Below are positions 1 through 8,364 of a stretch of 51,755 nucleotides of DNA, piece after piece. The stretch is from Pseudomonadota bacterium. GTDB taxonomy: Bacteria; Pseudomonadota; Alphaproteobacteria; Rhizobiales; Beijerinckiaceae. Where the stretch lies: NCBI GenBank assembly GCA_023450615.1, contig JAEXGT010000079.1, forward strand, positions 1 to 51,755. Direction: 5' to 3'. The position numbers and the translations under genes are program-made. Under the pieces are notes generated by a model. That model saw nothing but the letters and a program-made list of their open reading frames with translations. It was not told the DNA's origin and searched no databases. How positions within the stretch are numbered: position 1 is the stretch's first letter; each line of letters begins with the position of its first letter.

Positions 1-1148
1 CCACAGGCGATGGGCGATGCCACGACGGCAAGCTTCATGAAGTTGCTCACATCGGGCGCAGTCGCACTCAATCCGATAAGAATAGCGACGTATGAAAGGC
101 AAGCGGTGCTGGTCGGCCAGCCGGCGATTGCAATAAAAATCGACGCAAGAGAGAAGTAGAGTGCTGCTCTGAGGCCTCCTGCAATTGCAATGCGGTGAGA
201 GCGATATAGAGGCGCGCGCCATTCTTGAAGTGGGTAAGCCTCATCTTTCAAAGCGGCAAGACACTGATTCACGTCTCCATCCCGCCGAAGTAATTCGCCC
301 GCCATCCAATCACGGCATAGTACCATCAGGCTCGATGGGTCGTCGCCATTCCCCCTTGAAGAAGATACGGGAGCGGCAGGAAGGCGCTCCAGAGCACGCG
401 CTGCCGACAATTGTGCGACGAGACCCACCATGGCAGAGCGTGCGGCAGAGCTTCTCGCCTGTCCGCTACTCGACTCTGTAGCAAGGCTCGCGATATCCGG
501 ACGCAGCGCCGTAATATCCCTCAACAACATTGCGGCAGTCGCGGCAGGCATGACCTGCCCGCCCATAACGCTCCGAGCATAATCGAGGACTTGGCGATGG
601 AGAGATTGAAGCCGTGCCGTGACGATCGGATGGTGATCGGGCGCGGCCAGGGTGTCATTGATGAATGCTGTTGCGAGAATGCCTATGGCAATCGCCGAGC
701 CACGTGCAACTCCGACTTCAAAAACCTGCTGCGGGGTGTCAATCTGTTGAATAGCGACAATCGCGACCGTTGTGACGCCGAGCGACGCAGCATAGGCGCG
801 GTTGCCGTCGAGCATTCCGACAGCGTACACACACAAGCCGATCCACGCAGCGAACACGCCAAGAATAACACTATCGCTTTGGGCAAAGATACCAACGATG
901 GCGAATGATGCTGCCACGCTGATTACGGTCGCCAGCAAGCGGAAACCGGCTTTCTCCATGGCTTGCCCTCGGGTAGGCAGAGCCAGGATCGCAACCGTGA
1001 CAGCAGCGGAGGACGGGGCGTCGAGTTCGAGCCAGAAGCTTACATAGAGCGCCAGGATCGCAGCCAGCCAGATCCTGATTGCGAATGGCCATGATCCTGC
1101 GGAGAGACCGAGAGGTTTCCCTGCCTTTTGAGCTATCACAGCGCTCAT
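1..1148 (-). CDS. FUSC-family membrane protein (aromatic acid / drug efflux type), 3' end outside window
   Basis: The reading frame stays open for about 382 codons from an ATG at 1148 to the left edge, so the C-terminus is missing. Hydrophobic segments cluster near residues 27-125 and again after residue ~320 (a run containing AALYFSLASIFIAIAGWP), separated by a soluble part of about 190 residues. This is the layout of fusaric-acid-resistance/AaeB-like proteins, inner-membrane components of aromatic-acid or drug efflux. A TGGAG lies about 8 bases before the ATG, and an in-frame stop a few codons upstream fixes the N-terminal limit. The start overlaps the stop of a possible short ORF (1145-1252). 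The family is fairly secure; the substrate is unknown. Confidence 0.8.
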   Translation of the reverse strand, partial: MSAVIAQKAGKPLGLSAGSWPFAIRIWLAAILALYVSFWLELDAPSSAAVTVAILALPTRGQAMEKAGFRLLATVISVAASFAIVGIFAQSDSVILGVFAAWIGLCVYAVGMLDGNRAYAASLGVTTVAIVAIQQIDTPQQVFEVGVARGSAIAIGILATAFINDTLAAPDHHPIVTARLQSLHRQVLDYARSVMGGQVMPAATAAMLLRDITALRPDIASLATESSSGQARSSAARSAMVGLVAQLSAARALERLPAAPVSSSRGNGDDPSSLMVLCRDWMAGELLRRDGDVNQCLAALKDEAYPLQEWRAPLYRSHRIAIAGGLRAALYFSLASIFIAIAGWPTSTACLSYVAILIGLSATAPDVSNFMKLAVVASPIAC

Positions 1149-1252
1149 CGCACGCTCCAGGGCTCAGAAAGAGATTGCCCCCGGGCGTCGCCCCCCCTCG
1201 GAACCGGCACGGTAAGGACCACAGTTGGCTTGGACATGCTGGAGATATTCAC
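1145..1252 (-). CDS. Possible small ORF translationally coupled to the FUSC gene
   Basis: A GTG at 1252 opens a 35-codon frame ending in a TGA that overlaps the FUSC start as ATGA. Upstream, at 1259-1267, the minus strand reads GGAGGTGAT, a perfect match to the 16S anti-Shine-Dalgarno; from GGAGG to the GTG is 10 bases, rather long. The peptide (starting VNISSMSKPTVVL) resembles nothing I recognise and has no clear membrane segment or signal peptide. It may be a leader peptide or may not be translated. Confidence 0.3.
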   Translation of the reverse strand: MNISSMSKPTVVLTVPVPRGGDARGQSLSEPWSVR

Positions 1253-1485
1253 CGCGTCATCACCTCCGTCGATGACATCAAGAGATACCTGATGGCCTCA
1301 TTCCGCCTTGCACGAAGCGATTCCGTTTTGTCGAAAAGCGTCACACGTGCTCGCATAAGGTCGAGAAGTGTCAGGTGGACTGGAACTTGGCGACAAGGCT
1401 CCTTCTCTCATGCGAGACCCTCCTACGGTCAGCCGCGATGGAACCTCTTCCACGACCGCTCTTGGAGAATGAAATATTCAGATAC
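1149..1485. other. Gap between FUSC and sigma factor genes
   Basis: About 340 bases between two same-strand genes. Apart from the possible short ORF at 1145-1252, I see only very short frames on the minus strand, including one of 37 codons preceded by AGGAGG and starting near 1410. None has a recognisable product. There is no convincing terminator for the sigma factor gene. Confidence 0.4.
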
Positions 1486-2145
1486 TCAGATACGATCCTC
1501 TCGCCCGATTTGGGCAGATTGCAGCGTCGCCTTCATGAGCCCATCCGCTTCCAGGTCAAGATTTGGGTTAAACGACATGAGCTTCGCGAGCTTTATCCTG
1601 GCTCTGGCGATGCGGCTCTTGATCGTCCCGATGGGACAATCAAGAGCATTAGCGGTTTGCTCATATGTGAGGCCATGGATAGCGACCAGCAGAAGAGCCT
1701 CGCGCTCCAGCGGACGCAGTTTCGATAGTGCGCTGCTCAGGCTGTTCTTGGTGAGCTGGTTGTCCTGTTCCGGAGCAACGGCCTGGCGCACCGAATACTG
1801 GCCGTCGATATCCTCGACCTCATGCCTCAGCTTTCGATGCTGACCGTAAAAGTGATTCCTCATGATGGTGAAAAGCCATCCGCAGATATTCGTACCTGGC
1901 TGAAATTGGTGAATGTTGAGCCAAGCTTTGAGGATGGTGTCCTGAAGAAGGTCTTCCGCGTTGTCGAAGTTGCGGCACATGGATCGTGCAAGGGCACGGA
2001 GACTAGGGACCCGAACGAGAATTTCCTCACGCACATCCAAACCGCTGCTATCGTTGCCCATGGCAGACGGCATGCGTCGCTTTTCGGAAGCATGCGGCAT
2101 TCGCTTTGTCGCTTGGCTAAACTCGACGTAGGTGACTTCCGCCAT
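1486..2145 (-). CDS. ECF RNA polymerase sigma factor, EcfG-like
   Basis: A 219-residue sigma-70-family protein. Region 2 (about residues 46-105) includes DNAEDLLQDTILKAW, FQPGTNICGWLFTIMRN and a FYGQHRK basic end; region 4 (about 145-192) includes LRPLEREALLLVAIHGLTY and the helix-turn-helix IGTIKSRIARARIKL. The FxPGTN...WLFTIxRNxFY string is typical of EcfG/RpoE2 sigma factors that run the alphaproteobacterial general stress response. AGGAG lies 7 bases before the ATG. No NepR anti-sigma or PhyR gene lies beside it, so it could be an accessory EcfG paralogue. A histidine kinase on the same strand lies 169 bases upstream. The N-terminal ~30 residues are an extra, poorly conserved tail. Confidence 0.9.
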   Translation of the reverse strand: MAEVTYVEFSQATKRMPHASEKRRMPSAMGNDSSGLDVREEILVRVPSLRALARSMCRNFDNAEDLLQDTILKAWLNIHQFQPGTNICGWLFTIMRNHFYGQHRKLRHEVEDIDGQYSVRQAVAPEQDNQLTKNSLSSALSKLRPLEREALLLVAIHGLTYEQTANALDCPIGTIKSRIARARIKLAKLMSFNPNLDLEADGLMKATLQSAQIGREDRI

Positions 2146-2314
2146 AGTACGCTCCTGCGTGGGAGTAATCGCTCAATGACGAATGTCGACGGGCGAGACC
2201 TCTACAGCTTGAAGATTGTCGCCCCTTTAGTTCAGACCCGCAGCTTTCCGACAACTCGCCCCGGGTGATCGAGCTAGTTCGGAATGATCGGATCTTCGGT
2301 TACTGTGTCTGAGA

Positions 2315-3865
2315 TCAATGCGGATCGCTTCCCTGCTGGGGCAGCCATATATTGAAGGTCGCTCCGCATCCTGGGCGGCTTTCCGCCCAAATCCTACCTC
2401 GGTGAGATGTCACGATCGAGCGGCATATCACCAAGCCCATACCCATGCCCGTGCTCTTTGTGGTGAAGAAAGGCGTGAAAAGGCGAGCCGTCGCTTCTAC
2501 ATTCAACCCCGGTCCCTGATCCCGAACGCTGATCCGAACCCCATTGTCTTCTGCGCGGCTTTCAAGGCGCAGATGCTTCCGCTTCCCTTCCGCCATAGCC
2601 TGCATCGCATTCATCATCAGATTTACGATAACTTGTTGCAGTTGGACGCGGTCACCGACAATCGGAGGGACATCAGGACGAAGATTCAAAATCGCGATGA
2701 CGTCCTGCTCTTTCATCTCCGCATCCAGTAAGGTCGCACTCTCCTGAGCCACTTGGTTCATATTCAAGCGCTCCCATTCCAGCGCGTCTCTCCGAACCAT
2801 CGCCCTAAGCCGCCGGACCACATCACCCGCTCTTTGCCCTGCAGCTATGACACCGGATGCGCAAGCGCGCGCTTCAGGAAGGTCGGGGTCGGGGCGGTTG
2901 AGCCATCGAAGGCATGCCTCCCCATTTGTCACGACAGCCGCAAGGGGCTGGCTTACCTCATGAGCCAGCGACGCCGCGAGTTCGCCGAGCGTGCTGAGTC
3001 GCGTGACGTGCGCGAGCTCGTCCTTTGCCTGACGCAAGGCCTCCTCAGCGAGGCTCCTGTCTGTGACATCGATGACTGAAAAGAAAACGCGGTTTCTTCC
3101 GGCGTAGGAGCCGAAACGGGCACTGACCAGCACCGATCTGTGAGTCCCATCCATGCGGCGCAGCTTGCCTTCGCCCTGATACGATGGCCGACGCTCGACT
3201 AGAGCTGCGAGTATGCCCTTTACGATGTCGATGGCGCTCCAATCGAACAGGTCGCCGAGCGATCTCATGAGTTGAGCCTTGTCACGCGCACCGGCAAGGC
3301 GCACGGCTGCGTTATTGACGTCAACCGTCCTGACATGGTGCATGGTATTCAAGATCATCCAGGGGTCTTCCGCCGCGATCCTGTCGAGATCCGCCAATGA
3401 CTTGCAGCCTGCGGCGTCGAGCGCAGATACCACCTGCGAGTAGTCCTCTTCCCAGAGGCCTGCCTCTGTCGACTCGAAAATAGTGCGGTATCGCCGTTCG
3501 CTGTTCGCCATGGCCGCCAGCGCGTCCTTCATGCGCAGCGTGAGCAGCGTCGTCAATGTCAATGCGACAAGGCTGACGAAACACCTCAGCAGCGCCATGC
3601 CAAGGGGCTCTCCCACATGGCCGAGAAGATAGCCCGCCACGGTCAGGAGCGCGCAGGAGCCTGCAACGACTACAACCCCTCGCCTCGTCGCCGTGGGCGC
3701 TACGATGAGAACGATTAGGCCGTACAATACGGCAATGGCAGCATCCATTGAGGTGAAGCTGTCGACCACGAATATTCCGGAGGCCAAGGCTATTGCAGCG
3801 GATCGCGGCCAGAACTGTCGATCAATACGCTCGCCGGACGGATCCATCGGTGGAAAGGTCTGCAT
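2315..3865 (-). CDS. PAS-domain sensor histidine kinase
   Basis: A 516-residue membrane-bound sensor kinase. Hydrophobic segments at about residues 21-112 suggest four helices. A PAS-like domain follows (about 122-270), then a dimerisation domain with the phospho-accepting H302 in LGELAASLAHEVSQPL, and a HATPase domain with the N box NLMMNAMQAM (about 415-424), D449-G453 (DQGPG) and the LFTPFFTTKSTGMGMGL lid. The H box and ATPase are of the FixL-like group common in rhizobia. There is no receiver domain and no adjacent response regulator, so its partner must be elsewhere. The ATG at 3865 lacks a clear ribosome site; a second ATG six codons on is equally possible. Confidence 0.9.
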   Translation of the reverse strand: MQTFPPMDPSGERIDRQFWPRSAAIALASGIFVVDSFTSMDAAIAVLYGLIVLIVAPTATRRGVVVVAGSCALLTVAGYLLGHVGEPLGMALLRCFVSLVALTLTTLLTLRMKDALAAMANSERRYRTIFESTEAGLWEEDYSQVVSALDAAGCKSLADLDRIAAEDPWMILNTMHHVRTVDVNNAAVRLAGARDKAQLMRSLGDLFDWSAIDIVKGILAALVERRPSYQGEGKLRRMDGTHRSVLVSARFGSYAGRNRVFFSVIDVTDRSLAEEALRQAKDELAHVTRLSTLGELAASLAHEVSQPLAAVVTNGEACLRWLNRPDPDLPEARACASGVIAAGQRAGDVVRRLRAMVRRDALEWERLNMNQVAQESATLLDAEMKEQDVIAILNLRPDVPPIVGDRVQLQQVIVNLMMNAMQAMAEGKRKHLRLESRAEDNGVRISVRDQGPGLNVEATARLFTPFFTTKSTGMGMGLVICRSIVTSHRGRIWAESRPGCGATFNIWLPQQGSDPH

Positions 3866-4021
3866 TGTCGCGCCCGAGTTTCGCGGCTATTCTTTCCGCT
3901 TAACTTACCCGATCATCGTATTAAATCGATCATACATCCGTTTGCAGATTTACCCTTCCTCGAAGCTTAGCCGCTTTCGACGAAGCTCAGGACATCGCTT
4001 GTGAACATTCGCGGCGCATCG

Positions 4022-4047
4022 CGCCGCCCCCTACGACGAGGGCGGCG
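4022..4047 (-). terminator. GC-rich hairpin downstream of dps
   Basis: CGCCGCCC at 4022-4029 pairs perfectly with GGGCGGCG at 4040-4047 across a 10-base loop. It lies 60 bases beyond the dps stop. There is no T-run, so it may be a 3' stabilising hairpin rather than an intrinsic terminator. The rest of 3866-4106 shows nothing I can name. Confidence 0.35.
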
Positions 4048-4106
4048 ATCAGTGGCGCCGCGCTGTGGGGAACCGCCCTGCCTGGCCTTACCGCTCGATC
4101 CTGCTT

Positions 4107-4586
4107 TTAGCGGCTGTCCAGGTGGGACTCGACGAACCAGAGCCGCTTGGCCACGCCTCTCCCAATCTCGGTGAAGACATCGGCGGTTTCCTGATCGCCA
4201 TTGGACGCCGCTTCGTCGATCGCCTCGCGAACCGATTGCTCGAATGCCGCGAGGGCGCCCGCAACGGCAAAGAGGTGCTCCTTGGCATCGGCAACCCCGA
4301 GCCGGTAAGGCACGAGGAAGCTGTTGGCGCTGGCGACCTGCACGGTGCCCTGCGCGGGGCCTCCCAGGGTTCGGGCCCGCTCGGCGATGAGATCAGAGTC
4401 GTCCTCGATTTCGGCGGCGATCCGGTCGAAGAGTTCGTGAACGGCGATGAAGTTCGACCCACGGACATTCCAGTGAGCTTGCTTGACCTGCGCATGAAGG
4501 TCGATGGCGGCTGCGACATGCCGGTTCAAAAGCGCAACCGACTTCGTGCGGATGTTTTCTGAAAGCGTGTTGTGGGTAAAAAACAT
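4107..4586 (-). CDS. dps: Dps-family ferritin-like DNA-protection protein
   Basis: A 159-residue protein of the usual Dps length. It stores iron and protects DNA in stationary phase by oxidising Fe(II) with peroxide at the dodecamer interface. The inter-subunit ferroxidase residues are visible with the spacing found in E. coli Dps: H38 (in QAHWNVRG), H50 and D54 (in VHELFD), D65 and E69 (in EDDSDLIAE). AGGAGGAG lies 7 bases upstream of the ATG. It is monocistronic, divergent from the exported protein at 4967 with a 380-base gap. In this class of bacteria dps is commonly an EcfG target; an EcfG-like factor lies 2 kb away, but I could not find a correctly spaced promoter. Confidence 0.95.
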   Translation of the reverse strand: MFFTHNTLSENIRTKSVALLNRHVAAAIDLHAQVKQAHWNVRGSNFIAVHELFDRIAAEIEDDSDLIAERARTLGGPAQGTVQVASANSFLVPYRLGVADAKEHLFAVAGALAAFEQSVREAIDEAASNGDQETADVFTEIGRGVAKRLWFVESHLDSR

Positions 4587-4966
4587 TGCAGGCTCCTCCT
4601 GGATATCGTGCCTCCATCGTGCTCAGCTTGTCGCGGAGGCGGCTTGAACGAATACAGGGGAGTTAGAACGTTCCGACCTTCCTGCCCCTCTGGTCGGCGA
4701 TAAGTGTCAAAGCAGACGCGGCGTTCGGGTACCAGATGCGATGAAATCGTTCACGCGTGGTCACCCTCATCCATGCTGCACTGGCTCTGTCTCAGGATGG
4801 CGTTATAGCGAGCTTGACTTTCGGCATCATTGACGCAGGCTCTGACATTCGTGGCCCTCGGCCTTTGCCTCATTCTCCCCGCTGTCATCGCTTATCAGTT
4901 ACACGCTTACTGGGTGCTTTGCGGCAAGTCGTGGCGCACTCGAAACAGGCTTCAGAAAGGCGCATC
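4587..4966. other. Divergent intergenic region, dps / exported protein
   Basis: About 380 bases that must hold the promoters of both neighbours. An open frame runs through the right part (4757-4966) in phase with the plus-strand gene, but it lacks codon logic and a ribosome site and is best read as untranslated. I see no named operator; a GGAAC/CGTT pair on the minus strand has the wrong spacing for an EcfG promoter. Confidence 0.4.
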
Positions 4967-5452
4967 ATGATCCGAGCTACCCTTGTACTCCTCTTCGCGA
5001 TGATGTCTGTCGAGGCTGCCAAGGCGGACGATTTCATCTGCCCCGTGCAGCCGGAAACGGGTCTTACCGCATCGGGCGCCCCAAAAGCGCCTCAGATCTC
5101 CAGCAGCGAGCCGCTGGACACGGCAGAGCGGCTTGGTGCGGCGGTAGAATTGCTGCGGAGCAAAGGAGTTTCCTCCACCATGATCGTTGACAACCTTATG
5201 GCGGCTTACTGCCCAAGGGTGGCCGCGAGCGGGTTGCCGAAGAGTCAAAAGACCGCTCTGATGCGCAGCTTTGCGTCGCGGGTGACCCAACTCGTTTACG
5301 CTCCCTCGGACGGAGACGAGACTGCCATTCTCCTGGACGTTCCCCTCACGCCCGACCTGGAGAAACAGGCCGCTGCGGCGGCCAGCCGCGAGGGCTCGAC
5401 CGTGCAGGAGTGGATCGTAGAGGTGGTCAAGCAACGCCTGCAGAAGAACTGA
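4967..5452 (+). CDS. Small exported protein of unknown function
   Basis: The frame is open from 4757, but the likely start is the ATG at 4967. It is preceded by GAAAGG and begins a clear signal peptide (MIRATLVLLFAMMSVEAAKA, cleavage before DD). The precursor is 161 residues. The mature part has two cysteines (in DFICPVQ and AAYCPRV), a region of short helices, and a C-terminal amphipathic stretch. I do not recognise a catalytic motif. Proteins like this occur as periplasmic hypotheticals in Hyphomicrobiales. It is convergent with mdcH, 112 bases away. Confidence 0.7.
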   Translation: MIRATLVLLFAMMSVEAAKADDFICPVQPETGLTASGAPKAPQISSSEPLDTAERLGAAVELLRSKGVSSTMIVDNLMAAYCPRVAASGLPKSQKTALMRSFASRVTQLVYAPSDGDETAILLDVPLTPDLEKQAAAAASREGSTVQEWIVEVVKQRLQKN

Positions 5453-5564
5453 AGCCGATCGAGGCTTGGCTATGGCAACGCGCGGATGCTGGGATAGTCC
5501 GCGTGCAGCCACGCGCTTGCACCCAGTCCTGGCCCGACCTAGCCCCACTGTACAGTTCAGCGCC

Positions 5565-6509
5565 TCAGCTTGGACTGTCCACGCACTTGGCCAACCAAGC
5601 GCGAGCACCCGCGACTGTCCTGAACTCCTCCAGCGATCGAGCCGGGAATGCTCCATAAGCACCGGCAGCCATATCGGCCAAGGCGGAGCCGGGGCCAAGT
5701 TCCAGAAATGCCGTCGCACCAGCCTCGACACAGCTCTGAAGGCAATCAGCCCATCGCACCGTTCGTGAAATCTGGGCGGCCAATTTGTCGAGGCCCTCAT
5801 CAATGCTCTCGACGGCTGTTCCGTCGATCCCGCTCAGGAGACGCGCCGTGGTGATGGGAGGAAGAGTAATATCCATAAGGCGCAGAGCCTCACGAAAGGC
5901 AGGTGAAGCACGAGCAAGACGAGGCGTGTGGGAAGCAACCTCAATGGGCAAGCTGGCGACGCGGGTGGCACCGCCCGCCTTTGCCGCCTGTGCGATCAAA
6001 TCCAAGGCCGCGCGGCTCCCGCCGATAACGAAGGAATTGCCTGGATTGACAATGGCTATTGCAGCTCCGTGCATCTCACACAGGTTGCCGACATCGGCAT
6101 CGGCGAGTCCTCGAACGAACAGCATCCCGTCGCCCGGCATGCTGACCATGTCCATGATTTCCGCTCTGCGCGCGGATAGATCGAGCGTATCGGTGTGACT
6201 TGAAGCACCAGCAACTCCCCATGCCGCCAGCTCCCCGATGCTGTATCCGGCGACGATGCGACGCGCAGGCAAGGCATCGCCGAGCATTGCCGTTGCAGCT
6301 AAGGCTTGCAATGTGCAGAGGATCTGCCCCACGCGGTTCTGATGCAGGATGTCATCCGCTTCGTTCCGAACGAGCTCGCGTGGGTCACGTCCGCCAAGCA
6401 GAACCGCCGCGTGCGAGAACAGCGCAGCAGCTTCAGGGGCAGCCTCGGTCAAAGCAAACATTCTTGCATGCTGCCGCCCCTGCCCTGAGCATAAGATCGC
6501 AAGGGCCAT
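5565..6509 (-). CDS. mdcH: Malonate decarboxylase epsilon subunit (malonyltransferase)
   Basis: A 314-residue FabD-like acyltransferase that loads malonyl from malonyl-CoA onto the thiol of the freshly modified Mdc acyl carrier protein, priming the decarboxylase. The nucleophile S90 sits in GYSIGE, a variant of the GHSxG elbow, and the partner H194 is in EVASHTPRL. A GQGRQH oxyanion loop lies near the N-terminus. It is the last gene of the mdc operon, starting 8 bases after the transporter gene. It ends convergent with the exported-protein gene. Confidence 0.9.
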   Translation of the reverse strand: MALAILCSGQGRQHARMFALTEAAPEAAALFSHAAVLLGGRDPRELVRNEADDILHQNRVGQILCTLQALAATAMLGDALPARRIVAGYSIGELAAWGVAGASSHTDTLDLSARRAEIMDMVSMPGDGMLFVRGLADADVGNLCEMHGAAIAIVNPGNSFVIGGSRAALDLIAQAAKAGGATRVASLPIEVASHTPRLARASPAFREALRLMDITLPPITTARLLSGIDGTAVESIDEGLDKLAAQISRTVRWADCLQSCVEAGATAFLELGPGSALADMAAGAYGAFPARSLEEFRTVAGARAWLAKCVDSPS

Positions 6510-6517
6510 CGGAGTGC

Positions 6518-7465
6518 TCAGTGAGAAAAGAGCATCGCGATCACGATCGTCATCGTCACGATGCTGAACAAGGTGCTGGCCGCGACCATCGATCCCATGG
6601 TCGCCGGATCAAGCCGATAATCGACCGCGAACAAAATGCCGAAGAAGCCTGATGGAACTGCGGCGAGCAGAATAGCGGCCTTTGCCGCATCGGATGAGAT
6701 CGGCAAAGCAAAAACGATCGCAGCCGTCAGGGCCGGTCTGACGATGTCGGACACGCCGGTCGCGGCGATGATCTTCCAGTTCAACTGGAGCGCCTGAGCC
6801 GACAGGATGAGCCCGGTCAGAAAGAGCGCCACACCCGCTGCTGCGCTTCCGATAAGCACGAGGCTAGCATCCACGATGGGATTGAGCCGAAGATCAGTGA
6901 GTGACAGCAAAATGCCGAGAGCAGGCGCGATGACGACGGGCTTCGTGAAGGCATGTGAGATGGCCGCAAGTATCTGCGACGTTGCGCTGGAGGATTTCGC
7001 CTTACCGGCGGTATTCATCTCGACGATTAAAAGGCCCAATGGGGTCACGAGGATGGAGCCGGTTGCAAGAGCGACCGCGACCGGGACTGCGCCGGCAGAG
7101 CCCAGAACTGAAGAAGCGATTGGGAGCCCCACTCCGGCGAGATTGGGGAAGGAGATCGTCAGCGCCTGGAGAGAAGCATCCGTCTTTGACGTATTGAGGA
7201 AGGCCCGAGAGATCAGGAACCAGCCGAAATAGACGATCAGCATCCCTGATCCTAATACCGCAAAGAGCGGTGCCTGCCCAAGCATCTCTGTCCGCGAAGC
7301 CGATGCCGTCGCTACAAGCAAAGAGGCAGGCAACGCGAAATTCATGACGAGCTTATTGAAGCTCCCAACCTGCCGGTTGTCCACGATGCGCAGCCGTCCG
7401 GCGGCATAGCCGAGCGCCAACACGAAGAAGATTGGCGCAAGCACTTGAATGATCATGTGCGTCAT
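6518..7465 (-). CDS. mdcF: AEC-family malonate transporter
   Basis: A 315-residue hydrophobic protein with about ten membrane segments and the auxin-efflux-carrier/malonate-permease pattern (starting QVLAPIFFVLALGYAAGRL). The charged residues needed for anion handling lie in mid-protein gaps. Its ATG overlaps the stop of mdcB by four bases (ATGA) and mdcH follows at once, so it is co-translated with the decarboxylase genes. In Klebsiella the corresponding gene of the mdc cluster is mdcF. Malonate as substrate is inferred from this position. Confidence 0.85.
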   Translation of the reverse strand: MTHMIIQVLAPIFFVLALGYAAGRLRIVDNRQVGSFNKLVMNFALPASLLVATASASRTEMLGQAPLFAVLGSGMLIVYFGWFLISRAFLNTSKTDASLQALTISFPNLAGVGLPIASSVLGSAGAVPVAVALATGSILVTPLGLLIVEMNTAGKAKSSSATSQILAAISHAFTKPVVIAPALGILLSLTDLRLNPIVDASLVLIGSAAAGVALFLTGLILSAQALQLNWKIIAATGVSDIVRPALTAAIVFALPISSDAAKAAILLAAVPSGFFGILFAVDYRLDPATMGSMVAASTLFSIVTMTIVIAMLFSH

Positions 7466-8364
7466 CGGTGCGTCGTCCTCTCAAGCTCTTCCACGAATAA
7501 TGTCATTGCCAGCAGATCGGCTGCCCCGCCGGGGCTAAGGCGGCGGGCGACAAACTGCTCATGAACCCTGCGAGCATGATCTCGCCAACCAGGTTGGCTG
7601 ATGCCCCCATTCTCCAAGAATTCTCGGGCGGCATTGCGCGCGAATTGCAGACCCGCAAGACCGCCACGATGCAGAACGTTCGTGTCTTCGAGCGCAGCGA
7701 TGAGCGCGAAGCAAACTTCCACTCGCTGGGCCTCTTCATCGCCTGGGGCCTTGATGCTTGCCGCCTGCAGGGCCGACAGGCCGATTTCATAGATGACAGG
7801 AAAGCCATGCGCCGCTTCCACGCGCGCGCCACCGGCCCCGAATTGTCGGCGCACCTCTTCGCCATGGCTGTGGAGGAGCACGGGGCCCGAGAGAATGTCC
7901 CTGCCCCACAGGTGCCTCACGATCCTACCCAGCGAGATTGCAGGGGGGATGCCCCCATTCGCCCTGGCTCCGGCCGCCGCACAGAGGAGCCCTAGGCCGA
8001 AGATCGCGCCTCGATGGGTATTGACCCCTCTTGTTGCCGCGAGCATCGCAGCCTCAGCTTCGAGGCCGATGACCCTCAACCGCGCCATGTCGCATCCACG
8101 GGCGCCAGCTTCGGCCAAGTCACAGAAATATGGCTTGATCGCTGCGGCGCTGGCACGGAATGTTTCCGCATCCATGTCGCTGTGGCTTCCGCAATCGACA
8201 TGACTCACGAGACCGGGCTTCGGCCAAGTCTCAACTTCGAGCATGAGACAGTAGGCAGCGTGCTCTGCAATCGAACTGGCCAAGTGGGCGGGAGGAACAC
8301 GCACTTCTATGCCGGGTGATCCGTATGCTGGTTGTGCCGATGCAGTCATCATGGCAGCACCCAT
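7462..8364 (-). CDS. mdcB: Triphosphoribosyl-dephospho-CoA synthase
   Basis: A 300-residue CitG/MdcB-family enzyme that joins ATP and 3'-dephospho-CoA to give 2'-(5''-triphosphoribosyl)-3'-dephospho-CoA, the precursor of the decarboxylase prosthetic group. Family landmarks are LEVETWPKPGLVSHVDCGSH near residue 40 and the later conserved segments NTHRGAIFGLGLL and LEDTNVLHRGG. It overlaps mdcG by 16 bases and mdcF by 4. A second ATG four codons in (8352) is a possible start. Confidence 0.93.
   Translation of the reverse strand: MGAAMMTASAQPAYGSPGIEVRVPPAHLASSIAEHAAYCLMLEVETWPKPGLVSHVDCGSHSDMDAETFRASAAAIKPYFCDLAEAGARGCDMARLRVIGLEAEAAMLAATRGVNTHRGAIFGLGLLCAAAGARANGGIPPAISLGRIVRHLWGRDILSGPVLLHSHGEEVRRQFGAGGARVEAAHGFPVIYEIGLSALQAASIKAPGDEEAQRVEVCFALIAALEDTNVLHRGGLAGLQFARNAAREFLENGGISQPGWRDHARRVHEQFVARRLSPGGAADLLAMTLFVEELERTTHR

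Noticed and set aside
4647..4674. GGAAC and CGTT on the minus strand upstream of dps, resembling an EcfG promoter
   Set aside because: The spacer is 19 bases, about two longer than the usual 16-17, so I do not call it a promoter.
5481..5503. CGCGGA/TCCGCG hairpin after the exported-protein gene
   Set aside because: Only six pairs and no T-run; too weak to call a terminator.
5547..5556. ACTGTACAGT, a 10-base perfect palindrome downstream of mdcH
   Set aside because: It lies between two convergent stops, has no partner copy in a promoter and no T-run; it is probably chance.
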